Shown here: positions 26,001 to 35,333 of the stretch, in pieces | How positions within the stretch are numbered: the stretch's first letter is position 1 | Layout of the letters: the number at the start of each line of letters is the position of its first letter | NCBI GenBank assembly: GCA_016207905.1 | Contig: JACQZC010000019.1 | Location: 1 to 53,754 of the forward strand | Source: Nitrospirota bacterium | Lineage (GTDB): Bacteria > Nitrospirota > Thermodesulfovibrionia > Thermodesulfovibrionales > JdFR-86 | Direction of reading: 5' to 3' | Length of the DNA stretch: 53,754 nt | Made by a program: the position numbers and the translations under genes | Notes under the pieces: generated by a model | Told to the model about the DNA's origin: nothing | Databases searched by the model: none | What the model saw: the letters and a program-made list of their open reading frames with translations, nothing else

Positions 26001-29000
26001 AGTTCCCAATGCGCCCTGATTACTGCCATCGGAATGCTCGTTTGTCGGGTCAACATCATGGCATACTCCACAGTTAAAGATATATCTATTATTTACAGAG
26101 TTATTTATAGCGGTTCTCGCAGTTGTATCTGTAGTAGTGTTATAGTGAAAAGCATGGGATGCCGCAAGGTTTGTGCCTGCACCACCACCTGTGTGAGCCT
26201 TATGACAGCTCGAGCAGGTCATAGATGCCCCACCCCATTCTGGTATGGATGAGGCATGACAGTATGTATTAGAGCATGTGCTTAAAGCGGGCATATTCTT
26301 AAATGTATATGTGAAGTTCGATACACCCGGAGCGTTCTTTACATCATAAGATGCACCGTTGTTGGCATGTAGTGACGGACTCGTTATTGCCGTGCCATTT
26401 GTCGTAACAGTGTAATGACACTTTTCGCAGGTCGTGTGCTTTGCATGGCTATTGCCTTTTGGCTGTTTGTTCGTATAAGCAGGTGGATTGCCATGACAGC
26501 CATTACATGCAAGCGCACCTCCGCTCCATACAGGCACAGTGTATATCTGACCTCCTGAATTGGATATGCTTGTGCCAGCACTATGGCAGTATACATTGGA
26601 GCAGGAGTATGTCTCTGCAGTGTATGTTCCACTTGAGAATGAGCTCATTGAGACATTCTTTAAGCCATTTACATGAACTGCATTACTAATTATGACCGTA
26701 TTGCTCGAAGCAGTTGTGGAATGACAGTTATTGCATGTGTAGTTTGCCCAATAAGTCTCTGTGTGCTTGTCGTGTGCAGGACTCCATGCAATAGACCCAC
26801 CTGGGCTTCCATGACAGCTTGAGCAGGTTGTAGTAGTCGTATCCCAGACAGGGCTCTGGTATGCATTACCTCCTCCAAGAGGATTAGCATTTGAATGGCA
26901 ATATAACGATGAACATGTCTTTGTGCCTGATGTATATGTGCCTCCACTCTGGTCCACCCCTGAGTCTCTCATAGAGGAATAAAATACTACATTTTTAATC
27001 CCAATATGATTTGAAAAAACAGTTATAGATGTATTATTAAGTCCAACTGTTCCTGTATGGCATTCTATGCACCTGAAGCCATATGCGAGGGCATCTGTTG
27101 CCACATGCTTTGCATGCTTTACGCTTAGCGTAACAGACGCATTTAGCTCAGGACCTCCATGACAGGACTTGCATGTCATTGCACTGCCTGTCCATGTAAC
27201 GGACTGATATGTAGGTGATGCCTTTGCATCGCTATGGCAGTAAAGATTAGAGCATGTTCCATTTGTCCAGTATTTAAGCCCACTGTCCCCTGTTGCCGAG
27301 GAGCTACTACTTCCATTACTATAGGCGCCTGTTTTAAGTGATACCCACGAGACATTGAAGATTACATCTACCACATATCCATTAGTTCCAAGTTTGCCCT
27401 GATTACTGCCATCTAAATGCTCTACTGTAGGCTGGACATCATGACAGGTGCCACAGTTAAATATATAATTCGTGGCACTCGAAAGGTTTTGAGCATCCCT
27501 CGATGTTGCATTCGTTGAGCTGTTATAGTGAACAGCATGCTCAGCCGCAAGGCTTTGGCCCGAGACACCTGTCTTTGCCTTATGACAACTTCCACAGTCT
27601 GCTACACCACCCCACTGAGGAGTGCCTGTTCCATGACAGTAGGTCGTTGAACAGGACTTTGTCCCAGCAGTATATATTGCATCTGGATTCATAGAGTTAA
27701 AGAATACATCCTGTATATTTGCATTTACATGCTTTGTAGGAGAAATATCTGTCCTGATGCTTGTGCCATTAGATGTTGTCTGGTTATGACATTTCTGACA
27801 CTCTGTGCCATGTGTTGGATGACTGTTTGCAGTAGATGTTCCTGCCCCTCCGTTTGTATAAGAAGGAGGAGTGCTATGACAGGATGTGCATGAAAGTGTG
27901 CCACCCCATGTAGGAACATTATATACCTCTGCCGAGGTTTCGACCTTTGCATTGCTATGACAATAATTATTAGAGCATTGGTCAGCAGTCGTATTATAGA
28001 TCCCTCCGCCTGGCACCGAGTTTGCTGTATAAGCTTCTATTGTAACATCAGAGGTCGTGTTTACATGATATGTGCTAAAGCCTTTTGTTGATATAGTTGC
28101 AGGGGCATTGTTGTTTACAGCATCTGTATGACACTTGTAGCATTTATACTGATAAACCTCAGTGCTTCCTGCGTGTTTTGCATGATTGCCTGTAGATGGA
28201 GGCGTGCCTGAAGTTGCGCCATGACAGGTTCCACATGCACCTGTGCCTGCATCGCCCCATGTAGGTACTTTATAAGTCGGTGATGTGCCTCCTGTGCTAT
28301 GGCAGTAGTTATTCGAGCAGTTCCCATAAGCATCACCTGGCCCATTTGAGCCTGAGTATGAGCCATTGTATGTTAAATCTATAGATACATCTATGCTTCT
28401 GTCGCCATGCTTTGTTGTGCCTGTACCTGCATCTGTATGGCAGGTTGAGCAGGTCTTAAACCTTGCTCCATAATCCGAGACATGCTTTGTGTGGCTTCCC
28501 GAATTCATAAGGGTTGGCGAGCCATCTGCCTTGTGGCAGTCTCCACAAGCCACACTCCCGCCCCAAAGAGGAGTTTTATATGTAACAGAGCCTCCAGGAG
28601 GAGATGTCTGAACATTGCTATGACAATAAATATTAGAGCAGTTTCCATAGGCATCGAGCATCGTTGTAGTTCCACTATAGCTTCCATCAGAAACCCTCTG
28701 GTCTCCTGAGAAGCTTACATTTGCACGGTTGTTGGCATGAACAGATGGACTCGTGTATGTGCTGTGGCAGAGCGAGCATGCATAATTAAGATTCGGACTT
28801 GCACCTGAATGCTTTGGGTGGTTTCCGAGGGTTGGAGGCACCGAGGCAGTTGCCTTGTGGCAGTCACCACATGCCACCTGGCCAACTGCATTCCATAGAG
28901 GAGTTATATTTGCACCACCACCCCATGCAGAGCTATCAATAGAGCCATGACAATATATATTAGAGCACTGAAGCTCAGTTCCACCCACTGCAGTGCCATT

Positions 29001-30113
29001 TGTAAACTCATAGCTGTAAGGGTCATTTAGGATTTGTCCTTTATAATAGGTCCCTGTGCCTTTCCTTTCACCGTTAAATAGATAAAAACCAATCTGTATC
29101 TTGTTATTGTCTTCTACGGGAGTGGCAGGCATTCCATTGTAATGACATGTCCCGCATACATAGCTATGATTCGTCCCTCCTGATGAGTGCTTTATATGTG
29201 CCGCACCTGTCTTTGAGTTTGTAACAGATGGAGAAAATACAAGGCCCCCTACCTCAGGGGTGTTTGACTCTGGTGGGTTTCCATGACACTCGTCACAGCT
29301 ACCAACTAGACCCTGTGCATGTTCATGGCAGTCAAGACATGGCTTTTTGTCATAATGAAGAACTCCATCAGGACTCCACTTGGTTGTCTTGGTATGGCAT
29401 ACATAGCAGACACTGGTGCTTTTATTAGTTGAAGAGCCGGGACCGAAGTCTCCTGAGCCATTAAAAAGCTTTACTGAGTTTGCTACTCCGTTATAAGCGA
29501 CAGAGGATTTGACAAGCTGTCCATAGACAAGGGCAAATGTCCCATTTACCCTTGCATACCGAGTATTCATATTCCTTTGAACAGTTATGGTATCTCCTGT
29601 GTTTCCTATAATCCTATAGCTGAATCCCATATATCTTGTATTTGGGATTAAGATATAATCCACCCAGTTCCCAGCCACCAAGCTGGTGTTCACTGTTATT
29701 GTGTTCGATGGAGAGCTTATCGATAAAACAGTTCCTGTTTTAAGAAATGAATCTGATTTCCATTTCCTGTACTGCATTTGATAATGAGGGTCATGGCATG
29801 TTATGCACTGGCTTGTCCATGTGCCATAGGAGTTGTCTGTTGTCAAGCTTGAATGGGTCATTGCATTTAAGGCGGCTACACCCTCGTGACAGCCTCTACA
29901 TATTAAATTAGTGGCGGTATTGTCTATGCTTGTGCCAATATTGGCGACTAATCCAGGGGTCTTGCTCGAATCATGACATCTTAGGCATCTATCAGTGCTA
30001 AAGCCTGTTGTATTAGTTATGTGCGGTGGGTCAATCGCATATACTTGAGCTGAGAGCAAAAGCAGAAATGAGCTTATAATCAAAAATGCCTTTAGCTCAT
30101 ATCGCCTCATCAA
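23031..30113 (-). CDS. Giant secreted multihaem cytochrome c (CxxxxCH/CxxCH family)
   Basis: The 2360-residue protein has a signal peptide (AFLIISSFLLLLSAQVYA) and, by my count, about 40 CX2CH and 15 CX4CH sites, roughly 55 candidate haem c positions. From about residue 360 to 1900 it is built of repeating modules: CSNxYCH (CX4CH), a W-G-G segment, CxxCH, an HxxH, then a second CxxCH. This matches the CxxxxCH/CxxCH domain known in Geobacter outer-surface cytochromes. Linkers are rich in S, T, N and G. The last 40 residues carry non-haem cysteines. There is no C-terminal membrane anchor, so it is probably secreted or held on the outer surface. Confidence 0.93.
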   Translation of the reverse strand: MMRRYELKAFLIISSFLLLLSAQVYAIDPPHITNTTGFSTDRCLRCHDSSKTPGLVANIGTSIDNTATNLICRGCHEGVAALNAMTHSSLTTDNSYGTWTSQCITCHDPHYQMQYRKWKSDSFLKTGTVLSISSPSNTITVNTSLVAGNWVDYILIPNTRYMGFSYRIIGNTGDTITVQRNMNTRYARVNGTFALVYGQLVKSSVAYNGVANSVKLFNGSGDFGPGSSTNKSTSVCYVCHTKTTKWSPDGVLHYDKKPCLDCHEHAQGLVGSCDECHGNPPESNTPEVGGLVFSPSVTNSKTGAAHIKHSSGGTNHSYVCGTCHYNGMPATPVEDNNKIQIGFYLFNGERKGTGTYYKGQILNDPYSYEFTNGTAVGGTELQCSNIYCHGSIDSSAWGGGANITPLWNAVGQVACGDCHKATASVPPTLGNHPKHSGASPNLNYACSLCHSTYTSPSVHANNRANVSFSGDQRVSDGSYSGTTTMLDAYGNCSNIYCHSNVQTSPPGGSVTYKTPLWGGSVACGDCHKADGSPTLMNSGSHTKHVSDYGARFKTCSTCHTDAGTGTTKHGDRSIDVSIDLTYNGSYSGSNGPGDAYGNCSNNYCHSTGGTSPTYKVPTWGDAGTGACGTCHGATSGTPPSTGNHAKHAGSTEVYQYKCYKCHTDAVNNNAPATISTKGFSTYHVNTTSDVTIEAYTANSVPGGGIYNTTADQCSNNYCHSNAKVETSAEVYNVPTWGGTLSCTSCHSTPPSYTNGGAGTSTANSHPTHGTECQKCHNQTTSNGTSIRTDISPTKHVNANIQDVFFNSMNPDAIYTAGTKSCSTTYCHGTGTPQWGGVADCGSCHKAKTGVSGQSLAAEHAVHYNSSTNATSRDAQNLSSATNYIFNCGTCHDVQPTVEHLDGSNQGKLGTNGYVVDVIFNVSWVSLKTGAYSNGSSSSSATGDSGLKYWTNGTCSNLYCHSDAKASPTYQSVTWTGSAMTCKSCHGGPELNASVTLSVKHAKHVATDALAYGFRCIECHTGTVGLNNTSITVFSNHIGIKNVVFYSSMRDSGVDQSGGTYTSGTKTCSSLYCHSNANPLGGGNAYQSPVWDTTTTTCSSCHGSPGGSIAWSPAHDKHTETYWANYTCNNCHSTTASSNTVIISNAVHVNGLKNVSMSSFSSGTYTAETYSCSNVYCHSAGTSISNSGGQIYTVPVWSGGALACNGCHGNPPAYTNKQPKGNSHAKHTTCEKCHYTVTTNGTAITSPSLHANNGASYDVKNAPGVSNFTYTFKNMPALSTCSNTYCHASSIPEWGGASMTCSSCHKAHTGGGAGTNLAASHAFHYNTTTDTTARTAINNSVNNRYIFNCGVCHDVDPTNEHSDGSNQGALGTNGYTVDVIFNVPFAPSGYKSGKYNAGTTTATGDSGFLYYDNSSCSSVYCHSSVQGTTGGAGPASYGVPSWPMTTLACNQCHANPPATGNHTTHTSAPLSYACTVCHKNFSSQNVGHVNGIINVTIDTTNYGAAANYTQGNNAPGNGYSDCSSVYCHGAWGLSGGTDNTPVWGDATTGDCGDCHAATAASPPPGGSHTRHAGASVPPNLNLLCFDCHGANGNGAIGHENLSVSWVMNTANTKFSSYATYNGTISGQTGLKAPSASYKTCSGIYCHSNVQAPGGLAAPTTYGTPTWGGAVTCSDGGCHSSVDSGMPASGSHGAHVNATTYAYVCNDCHNGYGDETASHANRTINYSFSAANAGTITNYTGDGIPNSGAYGSCSNTRCHGKVFGAWGAASLAPYDACTICHGTKSGPSADGSTLAILRAPGGNNTGVDTAGSSLASDANVGAHDIHLDTAGLYNSLGVACTECHQVPAVTNVGINGHFGQLPADITWGTNAAGGTEFPQTPSYAQATLTCSGTYCHAKGSFGGTGLSPAWNNTAYLSNSSSPFSKADCGQCHAYPPGSHGAGDTDCSGCHTHTDADDYGFSGVANRALHINRIVEGGDCVACHKDIKGSRRIITGASGEFHLAWGHVNATRQSAGKDVKPDDCCVCHMEGIVSTGAINATLHKDNKLQIRNADSGDTISTIVTGTFERNLGSATLEAFALAVQNEHCLSCHDSNGASSTGAQVTGGSANDPFFSGRTEAILDVRAEFSNTNASFHPVLFNGNNDYCDVSTMNTPWNQSAKTPKGSLKLGNKITCFDCHAPANSTGNITKTPVAHGAAQTTRRPYDAQDKIATQLCIVCHKVSIYWTNTTHVRPNSGSALTSGTSSDSNWDTYHPLTRGEYDGCTVCHGATTFNTTTDVGGTLPVRPRTPNVHGSNVLTTGETTWPASGLTGGQATKPYSFLRYTSYFCDYWNIGTGSGTARGLCENMCNGGRDYTYGPAGRY

Positions 30114-30123
30114 AGACCCCCTT

Positions 30124-32808
30124 TCAATACCCCAGCTCGCCTAATGAAACCTTAACACCTGAGATGTTCTTTTTATTGCCAAATGCATTAAATTCCTCAA
30201 GAAGACTTCCGACTGCACTGTATACCCTTACCCTCGATGGGTTCTGCTTGCCTGTGTCACCAATAACGAGCTCTGCTATAGCATCCATATCAGTGTCACC
30301 TGCTGATATAACGAGGTCTTTGCCTGCTGATATAGTAAACTCACCTGCCAATGAGCCATCTGCCCTCAATGCCCTGACTGTAACGGTTTTTCCTGAAGGC
30401 TCAGGTGTTAAAGTAACTATGAGCTCATCAATTCCATCTCCATCAATATCGCCTCCTGTGATATCAACTGGTCTTCTGCTATCTACAGGGCTGATTGAGC
30501 CTTTCTGAACTATCTTCCACGCACCCATGCCTTTTTCGGTGCTGACTCCCCATATCCTTATATCAATATTCATAGACTCATTATCATCAGAGGGCTTGCC
30601 CTGCACAGTAAGAATCTCGGAGATGTCATCTCCATCTATATCACCTGAAGAGACATTCACCCCTGAGCCTTCAGGATATGCAAGGAAATAAACGCCTGTA
30701 TCTATGACCTGACCACCTCTAAAGGCAAAAACCCTGATCTCTGATGGGTCTTCTTTCCCTGCCCTTCCAATAATAATCTCCTTTATACCATCTCCATTTA
30801 GGTCAGCAAGAGCTATGTCAGTGGACATCTCATCATCATCACAGTTATCATTACAGATAAATGCTTTAAAGGCAAGCCCTACTATGGAAGTTCCATCAGC
30901 CTTATAACCTCTAATAATTCCATCTGTGCCTGAAGTCAGGATATCGTCTTTTCCATCTCCATCAACATCACCAACTACTATCTGTGAGCCTGCCTCACCC
31001 TCTTCCTTAAGCTCTACTACAAATGAGTTCAGGAGATCTCCTTTATGGCTAAAGAGTCTGACCTCATCAGTTATGGATTCAGGCCCCTTGCCCCTTACTG
31101 CTGCTATCTCCAATTGCCTCCTGAGGTCCTTATAATTACCTATAAACTCAATAACTCCACCACCTGCCACAAAAAGACTATATGATGGAGGGGTCTTGAA
31201 GCCCATTACCCTACCAAATGTAATTGTATATGTGCCCTCTGGAACATCTTCAACAATATAAGATGTTCCTGTACCTGAGTATGTTGCAGGACCTGTGATT
31301 GTATATGTTGCCTCATCGAGATTCGATATAACCTTCACTGTCCCGCCTTTTATATATGTCATGTCTACTTTTACAAAAGAAGGACTTCCTTCGGCACAAC
31401 CTGCATCCACCTTAATATTGCCTGTGTATTGACCACCAGCAAGTCCTGCCACATCCACCCATACATTTGACATCGCTAAGGTGTTTGATGGGCCCTTTGA
31501 AGGAGAGACCTTTAGCCAGCTACTGTCTGAGGATGCAGTCCATTCAAGCTGGTTACTCGTATCTCCTTTAAGCTCTATGTTTATAGACTCAGAAGGGGGT
31601 ATGATGCTTCCCTTTACGAGGAATGAAAGGGATGTTGGATTTACAGAAAGAACTGGAGGAGGAAGAACCTCAACTGTAACTGGAATACTTTCCGATGCAC
31701 CCTGAGAGGAAACAGTTATAGAGCCTCTGTAAGTGCCAACGCTTAAGCCACTTATGTTTACCGAGACACCTATATCCTCAAATGAACCTCCAGAAATCTG
31801 CCCTGATGACTGAGATAAAGTTATCCATGACAAATCGGAGCTTACTGTCCAGTCTAAAACCCCTTTGCCCTTATTGGCTATCAATAGCTTCTGGGAAGAA
31901 GTTCCTGCTCCACAATTAGAGCCTTTAAAGGAAAGCGACAATGGGCTTAGCTCCATCTTCACAAAATCATCTATCCCTATCGTGGCAATCTTACTGCCTT
32001 CCTTGTCAAGCACATAGAGGATTTTGTTTCCGCCCATTGCTATCCCAAATGGCTTATTCATTTGAACTCCTGCACCAAAAGAGCATACATAGCTGTTGTT
32101 AGTGTCAAAGACAAATGTCTGAAAGCCTAATGCATCCGAGATGTATACCCTATCTGAGGAATCAAGGAGAATGCCTCTCGGCGAAACCATCAGTCCGCCT
32201 GTCTCAACCGCATCCGAGTAGAACTTTCTTATTAGACTGCCGCTTTGAGAAAAGACATATACACCTGCAGGTGCCTTTGACACTGCATATATATTGCCTG
32301 TAGATGGCTCTACTGTAAGCCATATAGGCGAAAAATTAGCGTCAGCCTTAATGTTAGATAAATACCCTCCCTCTTTGTCATACACACGAATGCTTCCCCA
32401 CTTGGGGTCAGATACATAAATCCTTCCTGATGAAACAGCAACCAAAGAGCCATATCTTATGCCTGTGTTTACCACCTTCTTTACCTTGAGGTCTGCCCCG
32501 TATATCGTTAGCTTTCCACTAAGGGATGTGACATAAAGCCCATTGCCGTCAACTGCTATGCCGAGGGGCTTTCTGTGCCCTATCCTGCCTATGAGCCTTC
32601 CTGACTGGCTGTATATCTTAATCCTGTTCTTTACACCTTCTGTAACATAAAGATTGCCATTTGAGTCAATGGCTATCGAGGATGGGTCGGTCAAATTAGT
32701 GATGGAAGAAAGAGGAGTCACATCCGGACATATTGCAGATGATGCAGATGCCGTGACAATTAAACTGAGGATTAAAAATGCGGTTATGAATGCCCCTCTT
32801 TTATCCAT
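30124..32808 (-). CDS. Secreted NHL propeller / BACON-like / VCBS repeat protein
   Basis: From ATG 32808 the 894-residue protein has a signal peptide (ITAFLILSLIVTASASS). Domains in order: a six-bladed NHL propeller (blades such as IAIDSNGNLYVTEG and GILLDSSDRVYISDA); two BACON-like domains of about 90 residues (WTVSSDLSWITLSQSSG and WTASSDSSWLKVSPSKG); a small PEGA-like strand domain; and five VCBS/FG-GAP calcium-binding repeats (VGDVDGDGKDDI, LADLNGDGIKEI, GGDIDGDGIDEL). It lies 10 bases upstream of the giant cytochrome gene and probably scaffolds it outside the cell. A start at 32871 is possible but would put 21 residues before the signal peptide. Confidence 0.85.
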   Translation of the reverse strand: MDKRGAFITAFLILSLIVTASASSAICPDVTPLSSITNLTDPSSIAIDSNGNLYVTEGVKNRIKIYSQSGRLIGRIGHRKPLGIAVDGNGLYVTSLSGKLTIYGADLKVKKVVNTGIRYGSLVAVSSGRIYVSDPKWGSIRVYDKEGGYLSNIKADANFSPIWLTVEPSTGNIYAVSKAPAGVYVFSQSGSLIRKFYSDAVETGGLMVSPRGILLDSSDRVYISDALGFQTFVFDTNNSYVCSFGAGVQMNKPFGIAMGGNKILYVLDKEGSKIATIGIDDFVKMELSPLSLSFKGSNCGAGTSSQKLLIANKGKGVLDWTVSSDLSWITLSQSSGQISGGSFEDIGVSVNISGLSVGTYRGSITVSSQGASESIPVTVEVLPPPVLSVNPTSLSFLVKGSIIPPSESINIELKGDTSNQLEWTASSDSSWLKVSPSKGPSNTLAMSNVWVDVAGLAGGQYTGNIKVDAGCAEGSPSFVKVDMTYIKGGTVKVISNLDEATYTITGPATYSGTGTSYIVEDVPEGTYTITFGRVMGFKTPPSYSLFVAGGGVIEFIGNYKDLRRQLEIAAVRGKGPESITDEVRLFSHKGDLLNSFVVELKEEGEAGSQIVVGDVDGDGKDDILTSGTDGIIRGYKADGTSIVGLAFKAFICNDNCDDDEMSTDIALADLNGDGIKEIIIGRAGKEDPSEIRVFAFRGGQVIDTGVYFLAYPEGSGVNVSSGDIDGDDISEILTVQGKPSDDNESMNIDIRIWGVSTEKGMGAWKIVQKGSISPVDSRRPVDITGGDIDGDGIDELIVTLTPEPSGKTVTVRALRADGSLAGEFTISAGKDLVISAGDTDMDAIAELVIGDTGKQNPSRVRVYSAVGSLLEEFNAFGNKKNISGVKVSLGELGY

Positions 32809-32849
32809 AAAATTCCCTTCTCTGACTGCTCCAAACCATATGTTCTCCA

Positions 32850-32878
32850 AATATCTCATGTTATATAACAAATGTCAA
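32850..32878 (-). promoter_or_regulatory. Sigma-70-type promoter of the NHL/giant cytochrome pair
   Basis: On the minus strand TTGACA (32878-32873) and GATATT (32855-32850) are separated by 17 bases. The start codon lies about 40 bases downstream, after an AGAAGGGAA ribosome binding site. The palindrome GTTATATAAC occupies the spacer and could be a regulator site. Confidence 0.55.
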
Positions 32879-33022
32879 TATGGGGTTTTAACCCACATAA
32901 TAGTCATATTTGTGGCTTTTGACGCAAAGTTCTCCATCCATGCCTCTCTAACTCCGCATAAATGCGGTATAAATTCTATTTCACTAAATTATAATTGCAA
33001 AAGGTGTGCCAGAACCCTCGAT

Positions 33023-33188
33023 GTCATTCCGACTTGTCCCTTGCATGTCATCATTCTTGCTTGTCCTTCGATGTCATTCTGGCTTGTCCAGAATCCTTCT
33101 TTTGATTCCAAACAACTCAGAAGGACTCCTGACAAGCAGGAGTGACAAAAAGAAGGATTCCCGACGCGCTTCGCTTGCGGGAATGACA
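33023..33188. repeat. Cluster of dispersed hairpin repeats, copy 3
   Basis: Several half-units follow one another: GTCATTCCGACTTGTCCC, GTCATCATTCTTGCTTGTCC, GTCATTCTGGCTTGTCCAG, then the inverted GGACTCCTGACAAGCAGGAG and GGATTCCCGACGCG...GCGGGAATGAC. The last pair uses a CGACGCGCTTCGC inner loop that recurs at 43.95 kb. It lies between the tetrahaem cytochrome gene and the NHL promoter. Confidence 0.85.
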
Positions 33189-33266
33189 TATGGGAGGTAA
33201 GCAGGAATGATACCATGAAAAAAATATGCACATCCATATTACAAAATTGAGATGGACATTAACGGG

Positions 33267-34136
33267 TTACTTCACATGACAGTTGAGGCAGAGACCGCTT
33301 CCTTTGTTTGGAATAACAAGAAATGGATACTGGGGAGTGTCTGCATACTCGTTATGCACATCATGGCATGTAGAGCATTCCATGCTGTTTAGCTTAGAAG
33401 GGTCTGTTGGGTTGGGGAAAAGCCTTACAGAGGTATGATTGACATAACCTGAACCTGAGACAGTAGCTCTTAAAGATTTTGCATCAACATCAGGATGAGT
33501 AGTGTCAGAAGGATAGTCAAAGCTTATTGGATGGTCATTCGATAGATTAAGCGTATCGCCGGGGTTAACCCTTTCTCCTATATTAGGTCCCCAGCCATAG
33601 GTTGAGTCTCCGGTGTACACATCTTTAAACCTTGTTGGGCCTCCTGGCTCAACAGGCTCTAATGAAGGTGGTTGTCCATCCACAACCTCAGAGGGATTAT
33701 TTACAAGAACATTGAGTGCATTTATTCCATCATGACAGCTTAGACAAAGAAGGGAATATATCCTTATCTCATAGATATTTACATTTAAGGTCGATGATGT
33801 ATAAGGTAAAAACTCTGTCTGGTTTGAAAGTCCCCTGTTCCAGAGAAGAAGAGAAGGTGTGCCTGTTCCTTCTTGGTACTGATTGGTGGTGTTATAAACA
33901 GTCCCTGTCCTTATTATTAATTCCGGAGCAGTAGCATTCTGGATATTCTGTCTTGCCCTGTGAGGCGTATGGCAGAAAACACATACCTGCTCAGTCTCAA
34001 ATGTAAATTTGGAAGTTCCAGAAATAGAAAGGTCATGTTTACTTTCAAACACGCCGGAGTGTGAAATGCCGCTATAGAGTGCCAAAATGCACAGAATTGT
34101 AATACTAATTAACCCTATCGAGGACCTAATTTTCAT
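33267..34136 (-). CDS. Tetrahaem cytochrome c, OmcE-like in size and motif order
   Basis: The 289-residue protein has a signal peptide (about residues 1-27) and four haem sites: CVFCHTPHR, CLSCHDG, CSTCHDVH and a C-terminal CLNCH. The ESKHDLS start after cleavage, LLLWNR, SNDHPISFDY and the CxxCHDVH..F segment are shared with the protein at 42470-43195. Size, four haems and motif order resemble the OmcE family, whose Geobacter member polymerises into extracellular filaments; polymerisation here is inference. It has its own sigma-54-type promoter. Confidence 0.85.
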   Translation of the reverse strand: MKIRSSIGLISITILCILALYSGISHSGVFESKHDLSISGTSKFTFETEQVCVFCHTPHRARQNIQNATAPELIIRTGTVYNTTNQYQEGTGTPSLLLWNRGLSNQTEFLPYTSSTLNVNIYEIRIYSLLCLSCHDGINALNVLVNNPSEVVDGQPPSLEPVEPGGPTRFKDVYTGDSTYGWGPNIGERVNPGDTLNLSNDHPISFDYPSDTTHPDVDAKSLRATVSGSGYVNHTSVRLFPNPTDPSKLNSMECSTCHDVHNEYADTPQYPFLVIPNKGSGLCLNCHVK

Positions 34137-34183
34137 AAAACCCTATGATAATTCAAATTTTTAAGAATCTCCATAATATTTAA

Positions 34184-34200
34184 AAGCAATTATTATGCCG
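34184..34200 (-). promoter_or_regulatory. Sigma-54-type promoter of the tetrahaem cytochrome
   Basis: The minus strand reads CGGCATAATAATTGCTT: GG at -24 and GC at -12 with exactly ten bases between, near the consensus TGGCAC-N5-TTGC. The gene's ATG is about 48 bases downstream of the GC. The other tetrahaem cytochrome gene has the same kind of site. Confidence 0.65.
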
Positions 34201-34202
34201 AA

Positions 34203-35309
34203 TTACCATCCTTCTGGCAGTTCTGTGCCATCGGCTCTAAAGACGCCATTGATATTATGGTCAATGTCATGGCATCTAAGGTAGCACCTTATGCTCTGGC
34301 TATCGTACTGTATCGGACTACCTGTATTTGAAAAGCCAACGAGCCTACTTATATCCTCGATGTCTCTTACATAGTCGTTGTAATCGCTGAATCTTATGAG
34401 GTGCTTTCCTCTTTCTATTCCATGTGAGACATGGCATGTATAGCACGATGTAGATGCTGTAAGGATATGAAGGCTGTGCTTTCTAAAGCCCTCGTCACCG
34501 AGGATGCTTCTTCTGTCATGGCACATATAGCAAAGCTCGTATGCCTTTGGGGACTCAAGCCCCTCGTATGTCCTGTATTCAGCCTTTAGGATTGGTGCAT
34601 AGTCAGAGCCATGCGGGCCTTGTGCTCCGATTGGGTCGTTATTTCCGTGACAATCTGTGCAGGCTATCATGGAATTGACATTTAGCTCCCTTATAAGGGA
34701 GGGTACGAATTTATTTCTTCCTGTAAGCTCAACTGGGTGGTATGAATCGTTGAATGGGTCAAACTCCTGCCTTTTGTTTTTTGCACCTGAAGGACGGTTT
34801 GCACTATCTGAATGGCAGAGATAGCAGAGCTCATACTCAAAAGATGCCCTATTTAATCTCATTCGGGTTCTCGAAAATCCCCTTGCTCCCTGCCATGGCT
34901 TTTTTGGTGTCGAGACATGCGAGACATGGCAGTCAAAGCACGAGACATGCCTTGGTGCAGTAGGCAGTTTCTCAGGCAAATCCTCTCCTCTAAAATGATA
35001 TTTAGTCGTTTCCTGTATCGGGTGCTTTGAAAACTTCGTAAAAACCGTTTCTACATCCGCCTTTGCCTTTCCTCTCGAGAAAAAGCCATGGCACTCATAG
35101 CAGATCTCTCCTTTTGACCTTTTAAGAAGAGGCGTGCCTGGAACTCCAGAGACCTTATGACAGCCCGCACATCCTTCTGGGTTCCTCTCCTCGCTCATAT
35201 GGGAGGCGGATTCCTCTTCTATCCACGGAGGAGCTGCCCATGCAAGGACAGCTATAAGGCAAAGGATTAACGAGCTTGACAATATCCCCTGCAAAGATTT
35301 CATTGCCAC
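34203..35309 (-). CDS. Periplasmic multihaem cytochrome c, about eight haems
   Basis: The 368-residue protein has a signal peptide ending near AWA and seven CX2CH sites (CAGCH, CYECH, CFDCH, CYLCH, CTDCH, CYMCH, CYTCH). One C-terminal CX3CH (CYLRCHDIDHN) may bind an eighth. The alternation of CxxCH with HPI/HPVE histidines is that of doubled-CxxCH cytochromes. Placed after the beta-barrel, isomerase and NHL lipoprotein genes, it fits the periplasmic carrier of a porin-cytochrome conduit (role by analogy with OmaB/MtrA, not by sequence). Confidence 0.85.
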   Translation of the reverse strand: MAMKSLQGILSSSLILCLIAVLAWAAPPWIEEESASHMSEERNPEGCAGCHKVSGVPGTPLLKRSKGEICYECHGFFSRGKAKADVETVFTKFSKHPIQETTKYHFRGEDLPEKLPTAPRHVSCFDCHVSHVSTPKKPWQGARGFSRTRMRLNRASFEYELCYLCHSDSANRPSGAKNKRQEFDPFNDSYHPVELTGRNKFVPSLIRELNVNSMIACTDCHGNNDPIGAQGPHGSDYAPILKAEYRTYEGLESPKAYELCYMCHDRRSILGDEGFRKHSLHILTASTSCYTCHVSHGIERGKHLIRFSDYNDYVRDIEDISRLVGFSNTGSPIQYDSQSIRCYLRCHDIDHNINGVFRADGTELPEGW

Positions 35310-35333
35310 CTCCTTAGTCCCGAATGGTCGGGA

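Noticed and set aside
23926-26953. Many His/Cys/Met-rich frames on both strands within the giant cytochrome gene
   Set aside because: They are shadows of the repeated CxxCH coding sequence read in other frames, with no start signals of their own.
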